A stretch of DNA of 64,000 nucleotides from Mytilus edulis (Eukaryota; Mollusca; Bivalvia; Mytilida; Mytilidae), in contig NC_092349.1 of NCBI RefSeq assembly GCF_963676685.1, forward strand, positions 84,518,604 through 84,582,603, given 5' to 3'. The notes below the pieces were generated by a model that did no database searches, was not told the DNA's origin, and saw nothing but the letters and a program-made list of their open reading frames with translations. This document shows positions 49,693-61,600 of the stretch, in pieces (position 1 is the first letter of the stretch; every line of letters begins with the position of its first letter). A program made the position numbers and the translations under genes.

Positions 49693-50530
49693 ACACTAGA
49701 GGCTCTAAAGAGCCTGTGTCGCTCACCTTGGTCTATGTGAATATTAAACAAAGGACACAGATGGATTCATGACAAAATTGTGTTTTGGTGATGTGTTTGT
49801 ACATCTTACGTTACAAAACATTCTTGCTGCTTACAATTATCTCTATCTATAATGAACTTGGCCCAGTAGTTTCAGTGGAAAATGTTAGTAAAAATTTACA
49901 AATTTTATGAAAATTAAAATTGACTATAAAGGACAATAACTCGTTAGGTGGTCAATTGACCATTTTGATCATGCTGACTTATTTTTAGGTCTTACTTTGT
50001 TGTACATTATTGCTGTTTACAGTTTTATCTCTATCTATAATAATATTCAAGATAATAACAGAAAACAGCAAAATTTCCTTAAAATTACCAATTCAGGGGC
50101 AGCAACCAAACAACCCGTTGTTGAATCCATCTGAAAATTTCAGGTCAGATAGATCTTACCCTGATTAAAAATTTAATCCGTCAGATTTGCTCCAAATGCT
50201 TTGGTTTTTGAGTTATAAGCCAAAAACTGCATTTTACCCCTATGTTCTATTTTTAGCCATGGCGGCCATCTTTGTTGGTTTGCGCGGGTCACCGGACACA
50301 ATTTTTAACTAGATAACCTAATAATGATTTTGGCCATGTTTGGTTAAATTTGGCCCCGCAGTTTCAGAGGAGAAGATTTTTGTAAAAGTTAACGACGACG
50401 GACGACGACGGACGACGGACGACGGACGACGACGGATGAAGGACGAGGACGGACGACGGACGACGACGAACAACGGACGCCAAGTGACGAGAAAAGCTCA
50501 CTTGGCCCTTCGGGCCAGGTGAGCTAAAAA
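49693..50530 (+). repeat. dispersed repeat family E, full-looking copy with GAC-type microsatellite
   Basis: Begins 'cactagaggctctaaagagc' and then 'ctgtgtcgctcacc'; ends 'cttcgggccaggtgagct'. The ends contain short inverted GCTCACC / GGTGAGC. Near the right end a (GACGACG)n-type stretch (about 50390-50480) precedes a 'gcccttcgggc' hairpin. A reading frame across the microsatellite is not a gene. I recall this family as abundant in bivalves; microsatellite-bearing elements there are often Helitron-like, but I do not see decisive Helitron ends. A diverged inverted copy is at 9430-9890. Confidence 0.7.
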
Positions 50531-51066
50531 GGGGAATAGAATTAAGTTTTTAACAAAATAATTGACAGAAGTGACTGATACATTGCAGTTACAGTCCTAT
50601 TGGATAGAATCATGTTGTCTTACCTCTCTAAATGGTCACCTTTTTCTAAAATATTGTTTTTATGAGCTACGTTTGACTTGGACAAGGCACATTAAGAATG
50701 AGTGTATTTATAAGCAAAGAGCTGACAATCATAGAAAATTGTTTACAAATTTGTCCTGAACGATGCATTTATTTAACATATTGCTTTCATTTGAACTAGT
50801 CCTATGAGATGACAATCCATCTGTATTGTATTTTGAAATCAGGAATAAATGCCTGTCGTAATTATACGTATATTATGTTTAATAAGAAGACCAGATTTTC
50901 AAGTAGTTATTGACGAACACCAACGATGAGATTCAACAATAAATATTCATGCTTCATTTGGGAATAGAATAAATATTTTAAGAGAGATAGCTTTGAACAA
51001 TATTAGGAAATTGATTTTAAAGCAATAAATTTATTAGCATATCAAAATTAATATTGATAGACTTAC

Positions 51067-53085
51067 ATGGAACGCAACTACTGTCGTACTCGCTTTCCCT
51101 CAAGCAGATTTCCTCGTCCTGACAGCCATGATAGCCGCCACATTGTCCTCCTAATTTCTGAAATTAATGCATGGTATATGTAATATTTATGTAATGTCTT
51201 GTATAGAAAGGATTTTTCTTTTCGGTTGTGTTTCTGTTTTTTTTTGCTATTCTTAAAATATATGTTGGTGCTTAGTTTTGTTTTTTCGTAAACTGTGTTA
51301 ATATATTTTATATGTGTTTCTATGCAAAAATTATATTTATAATACATTTTGTATGTGTTTCTATGCAACACTTATAATTATAATAGATTTTGTAAGTGAT
51401 TTTATGCAACATGTATACTTATAATATAATTTGTATGTGTTTCTATGCAACAAGTATAATTATGATATATTTTGTATGTTATTCTATGCAACAGCTATAG
51501 TTATAATATATTTTGTATGTGATTTTATGCTACAAGTGTAATTATAATATATTGTGTAGGTGATTTTATGCAACAAGTATAATTATAATATATTTTGTCT
51601 GTGATTTAATGCAACAAAAATATCGTAATATATTTTGTATGTTATTCTATGCTACAAGTATAATTATAATATATTTTGTCTGTGATTTTATGCAAGAAAT
51701 ATATCGTAATATATTTTGTATGTGATTTTATGTACAAGTATAATTATGATTTATACTGCACTCGTTCTATTTTAGCAGTCAAAATGCGTTGACTGTATAT
51801 TTCTATGTCATATACAGTCACTGACCCGATATCACTTTTCCTCATGAATATTTAAATAGAAAATGCCGAAATAATATTTAATTATTCATACGACCTCTTC
51901 AACCTGTTCTTGTTTCCAATGCATACAACGATGCGTGGATCGACTCAACCTTGTTTCTTTGGCAATTATTGGAAAAACATATTTCATTTGTTAATATTTT
52001 GTTTGCCACCTATAAATCATTATGTTTCATGCTTGTGGTTGATATTGAAGTCCATACTCAAACTATTTTGTTCACCATCGAGTGTGAGTTTCAACAGGTA
52101 AATATGTACATTTCATTGTGTTGTATATTTCTCCGCGAGCATGATATGAGGCCTTTTTAAAGGGGATTTTCCCCAATATTTAAATCAAATAAATAACCTT
52201 AACGCATTAAACAACCATTGAAAATGTTGTTTTAGATTGCAGTATAAAGACAATAATAATGCATTGACTTGACATATCAACGATATAAGGATTCGGCCCG
52301 AAACGAGGAAATAGCTCGGCACAGCCTCGCATTTCCCCGTTTCTAAGCCTCATCCTTGTATCGTTGATATGTCAAGTCAATGCACTATTATTGTCTATTT
52401 ATAATTATACTTGTTGCATAAAATGAAATACAAAATATATTACGATATATTTGTTGCATAAAATCACAGACGAAATATATTATATTATACTTGTACATAA
52501 AATCACAGACAAAATATATTATAACTATACTTGTACATAAAATCACCTACACAATACATAGACAATAATAGTGCATTGGCTTGATATTCCTTCTATCTCT
52601 CTTGTCTAATTGAGGTCCAATTTGTTACATTTTAGTTGGCAATTGCCAATGGCAGTCAGCAGGGTTTAGGAACATCCGTTGTTCGACCGGCTAGTCAATT
52701 GCGTGTTGTTTAAATATATCATTTTATATATACTTACAGTTGGGATGTCATCCTTCCATGCAAACACATAATCATTGTTGAAATGTAAATTACTGATTGT
52801 CCATTCCATATTTGAAATGAAACATTTTTTGTCGACACGACCAAAACTAAACGATTTGCATTTTTTGAAACTAAGGCAAATTTGAGCACACTGATACATA
52901 GATGGGACAGTGTTCCTTAAAACTACATGTCGATCCATTTTTCTTCCTTCCGTAAACTTGAAATTAAGAATAGACTGAGACTGAGAATAAATTCCTGGTA
53001 TGAATAATACTGTTGTGAACACATTTAACACACTAAACATTGTCTTTAACCGATGTAATTTATCACTTTTAGACTTTTTTCCCAT
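51067..53085 (-). CDS. small secreted PAN/apple-domain protein, two exons seen
   Basis: Exon 1 (53085-52738) encodes a short basic start, a signal peptide (about residues 16-35; Met16 at 53040 is an alternative start) and a PAN/apple-type core with Cys66, Cys70, Cys76 and Cys88 in the usual C-x3-C-x5-C pattern. Exon 1 ends in phase 0 at GTAAGT. Exon 2 (51157-51067) continues in phase with a Cys-rich segment (KLGGQCGGYHGC...SSCVP) and ends at CCAT|GTAAGT. PAN domains bind proteins or carbohydrates, so an extracellular binding role is likely; the ligand is unknown. No third exon was found. If the last GTAAGT is not used, translation would run 16 codons further to TAA at 51019-51017, so the gene may end there. 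The intron holds a tandem array and a palindrome (separate entries). Confidence 0.65.
51299..51750 (+). repeat. tandem array, about eleven 42-bp units
   Basis: Units vary around 'taatatattttgtatgtgat' followed by 'tttatgcaacaagtataatta'. The array starts within the PAN gene intron. Related units in the opposite orientation are at 52398-52558. Confidence 0.8.
52243..52404. repeat. palindrome with GC-rich centre
   Basis: The arm 'gcattgacttgacatatcaa' followed by 'cgata' pairs with 'tatcgttgatatgtcaagtc' followed by 'aatgc'; outer arms 'gacaataataatgc' / 'gcactattattgtc' extend it. The apex is near 'ctcggcacagcctcg' (about 52315-52330). A partial copy of the outer arm ('agacaataatagtgcattgg') is at 52560-52595, beyond the inverted tandem units. 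Confidence 0.8.
52398..52558 (-). repeat. inverted tandem array, about four 41-bp units
   Basis: Reverse complements of the 51299-51750 units, for example 'acttgtacataaaatcacag' followed by 'acaaaatatatta'. It directly abuts the right arm of the palindrome at 52243-52404. Confidence 0.75.
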
Positions 53086-53714
53086 AAAATCTCAGTTTAA
53101 ATCAAAGATTCCATCAACTTTACGTGTCATTCAAATGTTGTTATACTTCTATGCTACCCCTGATAAATCAAATAAAAGTAATTGATACAAGGAGCGATGA
53201 TTTATCAATACGACTACAGGAAGTCAATTTAATGTATAAAATCATTTAACAATTAAATGATTAGATGATTGCCAATGGATTCATAAGTTGGTCCCTCGAG
53301 CAACCGTGACGTTTCCGTCACTCAAAGTGTTCATCCATAATATTTCAAACATTTTTTTATAATAATAGATTTTTGTCTTCTGTGTGATTTTTTCCCTGTT
53401 TTGTTTTCTTCTTTTTGAATGCTTCTCGTCAATATTTTTTTTCTTCTGTGTGACTGCTTCCTTACTGTTAGATTTACTATGTCAATGCTTACCAAATTTA
53501 GATTTCGTAAGCCATGAATTGGGTACACTACTTTTGAAGCATTTGAAATGTAGTGAAGCCTTGTTCGTTTTATCAATTTCAAGTAAAAACACCATGTAAT
53601 TGCTGTAAGTCTAGCCCTGTAATGATTTGTAATGAATTTTGTGTGCAACCACTTAGGTAGAGGGGCATTAACGTTAACCATTGTCCGTCTGTTCTTTCGT
53701 ACATCTCGAAAATG

Positions 53715-54055
53715 GTTTTATGCCCCACCTACGATAGTAGAGGGGCATTATGTTTTCTGGTCTGTGCGTCCGTCCGTCTGTCCGTTCGTTCGTCCGTCCG
53801 TCTGTCTGTCCGTCCGTCTGTCTGTTCATTCGTCCGTCCGTCTGTCCCGCTTCAGGTTAAAGTTTTTGGTCAAGGTAGTTTTTGATGAAGTTTAAGTCCA
53901 ATCGACTTCAAACTTAGTACACATGTCCCCTATGATATGATCTTTCTAATTTTAATGCCAAATTAGAGTTTTTACCCCAATTTCACGGTCCACTGAACAT
54001 GGAAAATGATAGTGCGAGTGGGGCATTCGTGTACTGAGGACACATTCTTGTTTTC
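53715..54055 (+). repeat. dispersed repeat family F with (CCGT/CTGT)n microsatellite
   Basis: Begins 'atgccccacctacgatagta' followed by 'gaggggcatta', runs through 'gtccgtccgtctgtccg'-type repeats to about 53850 and ends 'gagtggggcattcgtgtact'. GCCCCAC and GTGGGGC are inverted near the ends. I recall this family as widespread in bivalves. A partial direct copy of its head lies just before it (about 53650-53690). Confidence 0.65.
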
Positions 54056-55640
54056 TCTCTAAATTTACCTTGCCTCGGACAAGTTTTTTAAAACTTATAC
54101 ACAATACCACCAAACATCGATAAATTTCGAGTTTGGAAAGCTACAACTTTCACAAGAACACTACGTGTGTCAATCTGCAATTTGAAGAAGTGCGCCACTT
54201 TAAACAAGATTTTAAGGACCTGATCTTTTAAAGAAATCTATCATAATATCATTAATTTTGCAAGATATCAAAACATTGTCCCATATTAATTGTTGATAGA
54301 GAATACTTCACCTCATTTCAGGTACAATCTATGTTTAACTAATGTGCGATAGTGTTTTTGTCGCCGATGTTCGTTATGCTTAGCACATTCTTTATAGTTG
54401 TGAAACAACTTTAAAGCTATTTCGCGAGTTTTGTTTTATTCTAAATAGAGCTAAAAAATCATTAAACCCGTCATTTTCTTCCAACTAGAGATAAGCAAGC
54501 ATTCATATTGTTTTGAGTCCATGGCAATTAGAACCCTCAAACTAGAACCAGAAACCATGTTGCCATCTGCATGTACCATTCAACCATATATTTACCTTTA
54601 AGTAGAACTAAACAACCATCAAAACCATTTTATACTTCCTGCTAAGGATAGACATAGGAAAGTAACCCAACCTTTCCTACCGTTTTTTTTTTTATTTTAT
54701 TTATAGCTATTTGCTATTATTGCTGAAAATCTATTTTTATTCATATGCCTCGCAATGTATAAGTTATTTCAGGGCTTGCATTTCCTATCATAATTTCCTT
54801 GATGAAGGGTTGTATTTCAGATAGAAGTTATCTTATCAAGTTTTCCAAGTTGAATTTTCCCCTTAATAAATGTTACGGACGCCATAATGAGTTTCCAGTT
54901 ATGTCCTTCACCGGTGGAAAATCGTCAATTAGGCGCGCCTTTATAAATTTATTTACCAGATAGAGGGGATCGTTTCACTTTGTATCCCTGCACTAGCGTC
55001 TTAGTGGTCGTCATTATGCAAGATGAACTGGAATAATGTGTGTTCCGTTGGTACTTAATAACACTGTCTTAATGACAGCAGTGCTGATTGTCAATTATAA
55101 AAGAATCTAATTTGTCGAATAATCCGTGAATAAAGCGTGCAAAATAGCATCATATTTTCACAACCATTCGCTCAAAATAGGAACGAAAGTAACGATGTCC
55201 CTAAACGCACGAACTATGTTCACTAATGCCAACGTTTTTGACTGAAATACATCGAACTCGAAAGTTCTCTATTTTCGTAATTACAACCCTTCAAACAGGA
55301 ATCACTTACAACTATAATAGCTGAAAATAGCAAAACAATTATCAAACCCCAAATTTACTACCATCCATTCAGCTAGTTATAATTATTTACCGTCAACAAT
55401 ACCTAGCCGGCATTCTAACTGCAAACTAGAGCAAATAACAAGTAAATGATAAGAAAGTCAAGATGCTTTGTAATTTCAAGAATAACTGTATATTTCTGAA
55501 TTTTCCAACGTCCTGTGCTCGTTGCTTTGACGAAAAATCTTTGCTTAAATATTTCGGGTCATGAAAAATACTATGCTTCTTTTTCGATTTCAATACAAAG
55601 CACACAAATGTATAAAAACGCCATCATTTCATGTACAGAT
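54056..55640. other. intergenic between the PAN and ABCG genes
   Basis: No gene, clear repeat or strong signal recognised. The 3' UTR of the ABCG gene should begin at 55643 going left, but I see no canonical poly(A) signal close to the stop. Confidence 0.45.
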
Positions 55641-55643
55641 CGT

Positions 55644-58600
55644 CTACCGTTTCCATTTCATAGCATAATAACCTAAAACACGTAAAACTATGAATAAGAT
55701 CCCTAGAGTTGCTATATAACAAAAATAAGGACAGTCAATTCCGGAATCTTTTAGAACGTCCAATATTGTAACGAATGTTGTGTTTGCAGTGCATGATGGG
55801 TAAAGTTCAATTGAAGTTGTATTACACCTGAAATATAAAACAAATGAAAACATTAAACTAGAAATACTAAATTTTGCATACAAATAAATATCAAATCAAA
55901 TAATTCATAAGTTCAATCGCCATGTTAATTAATAATACAACATATGTTATGCTCTATGGAGCATCTTTTCGACCAGCATATATTATAAATTAAAGACATG
56001 CGTACCATATCAAGTGAGTGCACATATAATAGTACAACATGAGACATAAAATTGTTCTCACATACACAATTATTATTATTATATTTATGATTATATCAAT
56101 ATACATTTTCCCTATGAGATGGTGTTCTCTCCTCTCTCCCTAAAAAATCAAAATTGTTTAACTGTGTTGACCGCATCTTTTCCATTTAAGATTTAAGATT
56201 AAAAGATATGAAAGATACAGTTAAGTCTGCCTCATATCCTGATTTATATCTAGAAACTTACAAAGAGGGTCATTTGAAAACAAAATTTACGACAGAAAAA
56301 AAGATTATTTCATCTTCCTTTTGTGAACTTTCGATTTCGATTTCTTGATAGATGGTTGCTACTCTCAAGGAAGATATTACATTTGTAAACACAGATATTT
56401 AAGTGGTGAAGCTGTTGTCTACTCTATAGTCGGGTTGTTATCGCTTTGACACATTCCCCATTTCCTTTCTCAATTTTAAGGCTTTATGAGTTGAAATCAT
56501 CCATTCGTAATTTTACGGTTGACCGTTATGGAATATCTGTTTCACAGATACATATTAAGTATATTATGTATGGAAGAAAATATTAATCAGATTGATCTCA
56601 ATAAACAACAGAATATGATCTTACCATAAAACAGGCATTCCTTCTGTACTCAGTATATTGAGACAACCGAATGCGTAATGGACAATTGACAAATACTTCG
56701 CCCATTTTATCCAATCAGGCAGATGAGTATTGAAAAATCCGGCTGAAATATAAAATCATGAAAAATGTATATTAATATAATCATAAAAAACAAGTGTACA
56801 CTCATTTTGACTGAGTGTATTGTTTCGCCCATTTCACAAAAAAAAAGTATTTGAGCATCATGATGTCGAGCTTAAACATGAATAAACGTAATTAGAAACA
56901 ATGATACAAGAAAATCATATAATTTTAAACTTGAGATACTTAAGTTTGTGATTCAATTATACAGCATCTATACGTGGAACCATTCTAAGAGGTCATTACG
57001 TATATCAATTTATCTCATATCGGAAGTAAGCCATTGCTCAAGTATCTCAGCAGACCTTTTGCAAGCGCATTTAAAAAAAAACATAAGTTTTATATTATAA
57101 CGTTTTAATATGATTTGCATATCTACAAGTACTTGTATCGGATTGCTCGTTAGAATTAATTTTACAATTGTACTCACAAACTTTACATTAGTTTGCGACT
57201 TAAAATGTAATCGATAATCGATTCTAATATGACGTGCTTTTTCGCTTTGTGAACAAACCCATGCTCTAAATCCAATAAAATGTGTTTGCACATGCGTATA
57301 TTGACTTCTTCAGAATAATGAATTTTATCAAATTATCATGCACTTAATATATTTCCTTAACTTTAAAACACCTTCAAACTCTTAAATAGTGCACATGATG
57401 TTACTAACTCATTTATTACGAGTGTAATGTGTTGCATTCAAAATTGACATATTTGACTTAGATACGACAACCGTTCATGCTGGCTGTTCAAACTCCTCCC
57501 TATGAAAAATCACAGTGCCAGCCTTTTGCTTTTTTACAAACATAAAATGAGGAAAAGCCTACACAAACACTTTTACACTTATACTTATCGGACATAGAAA
57601 TTACCTTTAATTAATTGTCCTATTCAGAATCGAAATAATTGATGCAAGCTACATGTGTACTTCATTGTAGTTTTAACATAGGTAGGCATTATATTCGTGT
57701 CATTTTAGTCCTCACTTACGCTCGGGCAAAAATAATCACTAATATAATGCCTACCCATGTTAAAACTACAATAAAGTATTATAGCTTGAATCAATAATTT
57801 CTTAATTAATCATTAAACGCTACAAAATAAATATCAATCGTTACAATGTAATAAACACTTACAAAACAGGAGTGAAAACAGCATGTAAGAGCTAACTGTT
57901 GTGAAACTTAGTTTCATGTCTGTAATGGCTGTACCAATTATATGACCAATACTCTGAAATGAAAAAATAAAGTGAAATCACATTAATACTGAACTCCGAG
58001 GAAAATTCAAAACGGAAAGTCCCAAGCGAGTAATCCCTAATTAATCACACATGTCCTTCTAAATGATACAAAAACTTAAAAAATGTTGAGGCACTTTCCC
58101 CTTAATTTTTTACACAGTAGAGACATTGCAATAAAGAGTTTTAAACATCAGAACCAATTAACAGTTTATTAGTTACATGTATATGAGGTTCTTACAATAT
58201 TTTTACTAATTCTGAACCAGACAACTAAAATATAAACGCATATAGATACTGGAATAAACGAGGAAAATCGACAGAATTTTGTAAATTAACAGATATTAAT
58301 AGTTGAACATTTAATATGCAGACTTGTTAACATGTCTCGCCTTCATTTCGAACTGAAATGTATGTGTCTGAATAGTCTTTTAGACATTTGTGTTACTAAA
58401 GATATCGCAAAGCTCTCTATGAAAATGAAAAAGAAGTCAAGTGAACCCTGTAAAAGACAAAAATATACTCCTTACAATCATTTTATTAATTGTATTAACC
58501 TATAACTTACAGTTTATAACCGAAAAATGAATTTAACCTCGAAGACTTAATGTTGATCAAAGTACCTTTTATAGTAAAAATTACAGACATCAAATTTTAT

Positions 58601-61600
58601 AGTATAGTTCATTTTTTTTCATTATAAGAATTCATTCAAACTGACTTATTCATATAAGTGAGGGCCCTCATGGGGTTTTTGATTATGTGATTACTTGGCC
58701 GTTTTTTTAATGATTATTTGATTATTAAGCCAAATGGTCCGAGAACACAATTAATTCGTAGTGCATTTCTTTTAGAACATAAATGAAAATTAAAAAAATC
58801 CCACCTGCGCTTTCTCAATGAAATTTTTACAGTGTGTTGTACTACTTTTGGGACAAGTTATATCAAAATTATAGAAAACTTCATCGCCTCTAACTCAAAA
58901 TATGGACAATTTTGTGTTTAGGGTGTCTTGAAATCTTTTGACAGCTTCCGAAGTGCTAATTTTTAACCTTTTTCAGCTGGACCAAATCACTACTTTCCTG
59001 TAAAATTCTGGACCCAAATTTTTTTACAGTGTAATTTCACCCCACTACTTACAATTTGAGGCATTAAACATGGAGAAATAAATTTGGAAGGGGTTTAAAA
59101 ATTATTGGCAAGTAACCCACTGTTAACAATAGGGACTATATTCGTGAACAACGAAAATCAAGGGACGACAATTGTGGTCTCGGACCAAATATTTCATAAT
59201 TATTTGATTACCTAGGACTGTATTTTTAGTTTATGATTATTTGATTACTAAAGATAAGCAAATATTTAATGATTATGTGATTATATCGGCAAAAAAATGG
59301 TGATTATGTGATTACTAGGACCCCCCCCCCATGAGGGGCGGGCCTCATAAGTCATATAAAACTAAACATTGAAACACGAAAATAAATGCAAATCTTAAAG
59401 TAATAGCCAAACTTTAATGTGTATACCTGTGCCACTGTGCAGAAGAGTAAATTCACACCAACAAAAATGGCGAATAATACTCCATCCCCTATAGCAGACA
59501 TCCAGTAGATGATGCAGTAGAACAGTACTGGTGTGATCAGTATCAAAGGGAGATCACTGGTGATTTTAGCAGCATAGTAAGCTGATAATCTATAGGCTCC
59601 GGCTTCTCTTTCCTTTTTTATCACACCTCTTTCTGCTGGAACTAAAATGAAATATTTTACATGATATTTGAAGTCACGTGTGATTAGAGTTGATGGATTC
59701 CACAGAATAGTATTAGTAGAGCTCAACAATGCATCTTTTGCAGTTTATTTGGTAGAAGACAGAATATGGAAATCAATACTTCAAACACACCTAATGTTAT
59801 AGGAATCATATGTATCGGTAGTTTATAAATTTTAATCACTTTTTTATTTTTATAAAAGATATTCGTGACATCTTCCCAACGAACTTCAAATTTCCACATT
59901 AAAACTCAGTTCCTTAATCATTTCGTTTTTAAGACGACTCGTTGTATCGTACAAATAACTTTTTTTTGCTAAGAAATACTTACATCCTGTTACTGTGGCA
60001 ATTATACAATTAAATCCCCAATAAGTAACACTAAAGAAAATCTAAAACACAAAACAAATACTATTTTACTACAAAATTATTTACAGAAAATCAAACATTG
60101 GTCTAATAAACACAAATGAAAGCAAATATTTAACACCACAACATTCTGTGCATGCAGGTCCAAAAGCAGGACGGAGTCTGTATCTTGTTATACTTGGAGG
60201 CAGTTTGTTATACTGATTTTCGATAAAAAGTAAAATCACAAAAATACAGAACTGCGAGGAAAATTCAAAACGGAAAGTCCCTTAAGCTGGGATCACACAT
60301 TTACGATTTTTACTGCCGTCCTTGACAGGACCATTCCCGATTAAAATTTATTAAAAGTCTGGTCAAGATCCTATGAATCGTGGATGGAAATTCAAACTTT
60401 AATTAAAATTTGTAAAACAAATAATTTAATCACGACAACAATCAGATATTGTTCAGGAAGCGTCGATATTCAACCGTTTCGAAGCGAATTTATCCCGATA
60501 ATCCCGTTCTCAATCCACTTCTTATCCAATTTGTATCTTTCGCCAGGTAAAATTCGACCGAGTATGTAACGACTGCGTCCCGATTCTACCGAATGTAATC
60601 CGACAGAGATCAGACAGTGACCAGACAGTGAACCGACGCTGACGGAAGTTATCCGTTCGAAAACTGTCGGCATAATCCGGATGAGCAGGTACTGTCGGAA
60701 CGTTATCCTATTAAGGTCCGCTCTATCGCATTGCAAACGGCTTTTTCTGGTCTCAGTCGTATTGTATTCTGTAATTGTCGGGACTCTGACGTGGGTATTA
60801 TTGACGAATTTCGTATTAATAACGAGACTGTTTCGGAACGGTTTCGGCAAAAACGGTTCGCAGTCCTCACAAGATCTGGACTCAATCGGCAGAAAAACAG
60901 CAATGAAAAGTTTCTCCAGATCATTCCCGTTCCACAGGACACCGTCCAGAATACACATAACATTGTTAGGATTTTGATCCAATACAGCAGAATCTGTCAC
61001 GACATAGGCACGATTGTAATCCGACTAGACAAAATCGGCTGAGTTTCCCCGAATGTTACGGGACGCACCTAACTGTCAGGGTGCTTCGCCGAACTATTCG
61101 GACCCTTCCCGACCCGTAGTAATATGTTCCGAAATTAAACGACTGCGTTCAGACAATGATAGGACATTCCAGATAATTGAGGATAGTTATCCGACTTTTT
61201 CCTTTTTCGTTTCGTATCGCTGTCTGATCTCAAACGGGAGCAATAATCGGCAATGTGTGAACCCCGCATTATAAAATGGCAAAATCAAATGATAAAACAC
61301 ATCAAACGAATGGACAACAACTGTCATATTTCTGACTTGGTACAGGCATTTTTAAATGTAGAAAATGGTGGATTGAACCTGGTTTTATAGCGCTAAACCT
61401 CTCACTTTCATGACAGTCGCATCAAATTCTGTTATTTTAATAACGATGCGTGAACAAAACAGACATAATCGGTAAATAGCCAAAATATGGTTACAACAGT
61501 CATCACTGTGTTACAATCTCAAGACAAACAAACATTTACAAAAAAAAGCACAAAAAGCATCTATCAAATTAAAAAACACATTCATTGTTCCGCGTGTTTG

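Noticed and set aside
50340-50522. Frame rich in DDGRRRTT
   Set aside because: It translates the GAC-type microsatellite of repeat family E.
51078-51371. 97-codon - strand frame joining Lys/Tyr-rich sequence to the PAN exon
   Set aside because: Only its last part, after the AG at 51158-51159, is exon sequence in another frame; the rest is intron and tandem array.
52250-52400. Repeated palindromes considered as a CRISPR-like or structured RNA array
   Set aside because: There is no regular repeat-spacer spacing, the setting is eukaryotic, and the structures are single hairpins of differing sequence.
60470-61042. Overlapping reading frames of 86-176 codons on both strands
   Set aside because: They lie wholly inside a foldback transposable element, overlap each other in several frames and look like no known protein.
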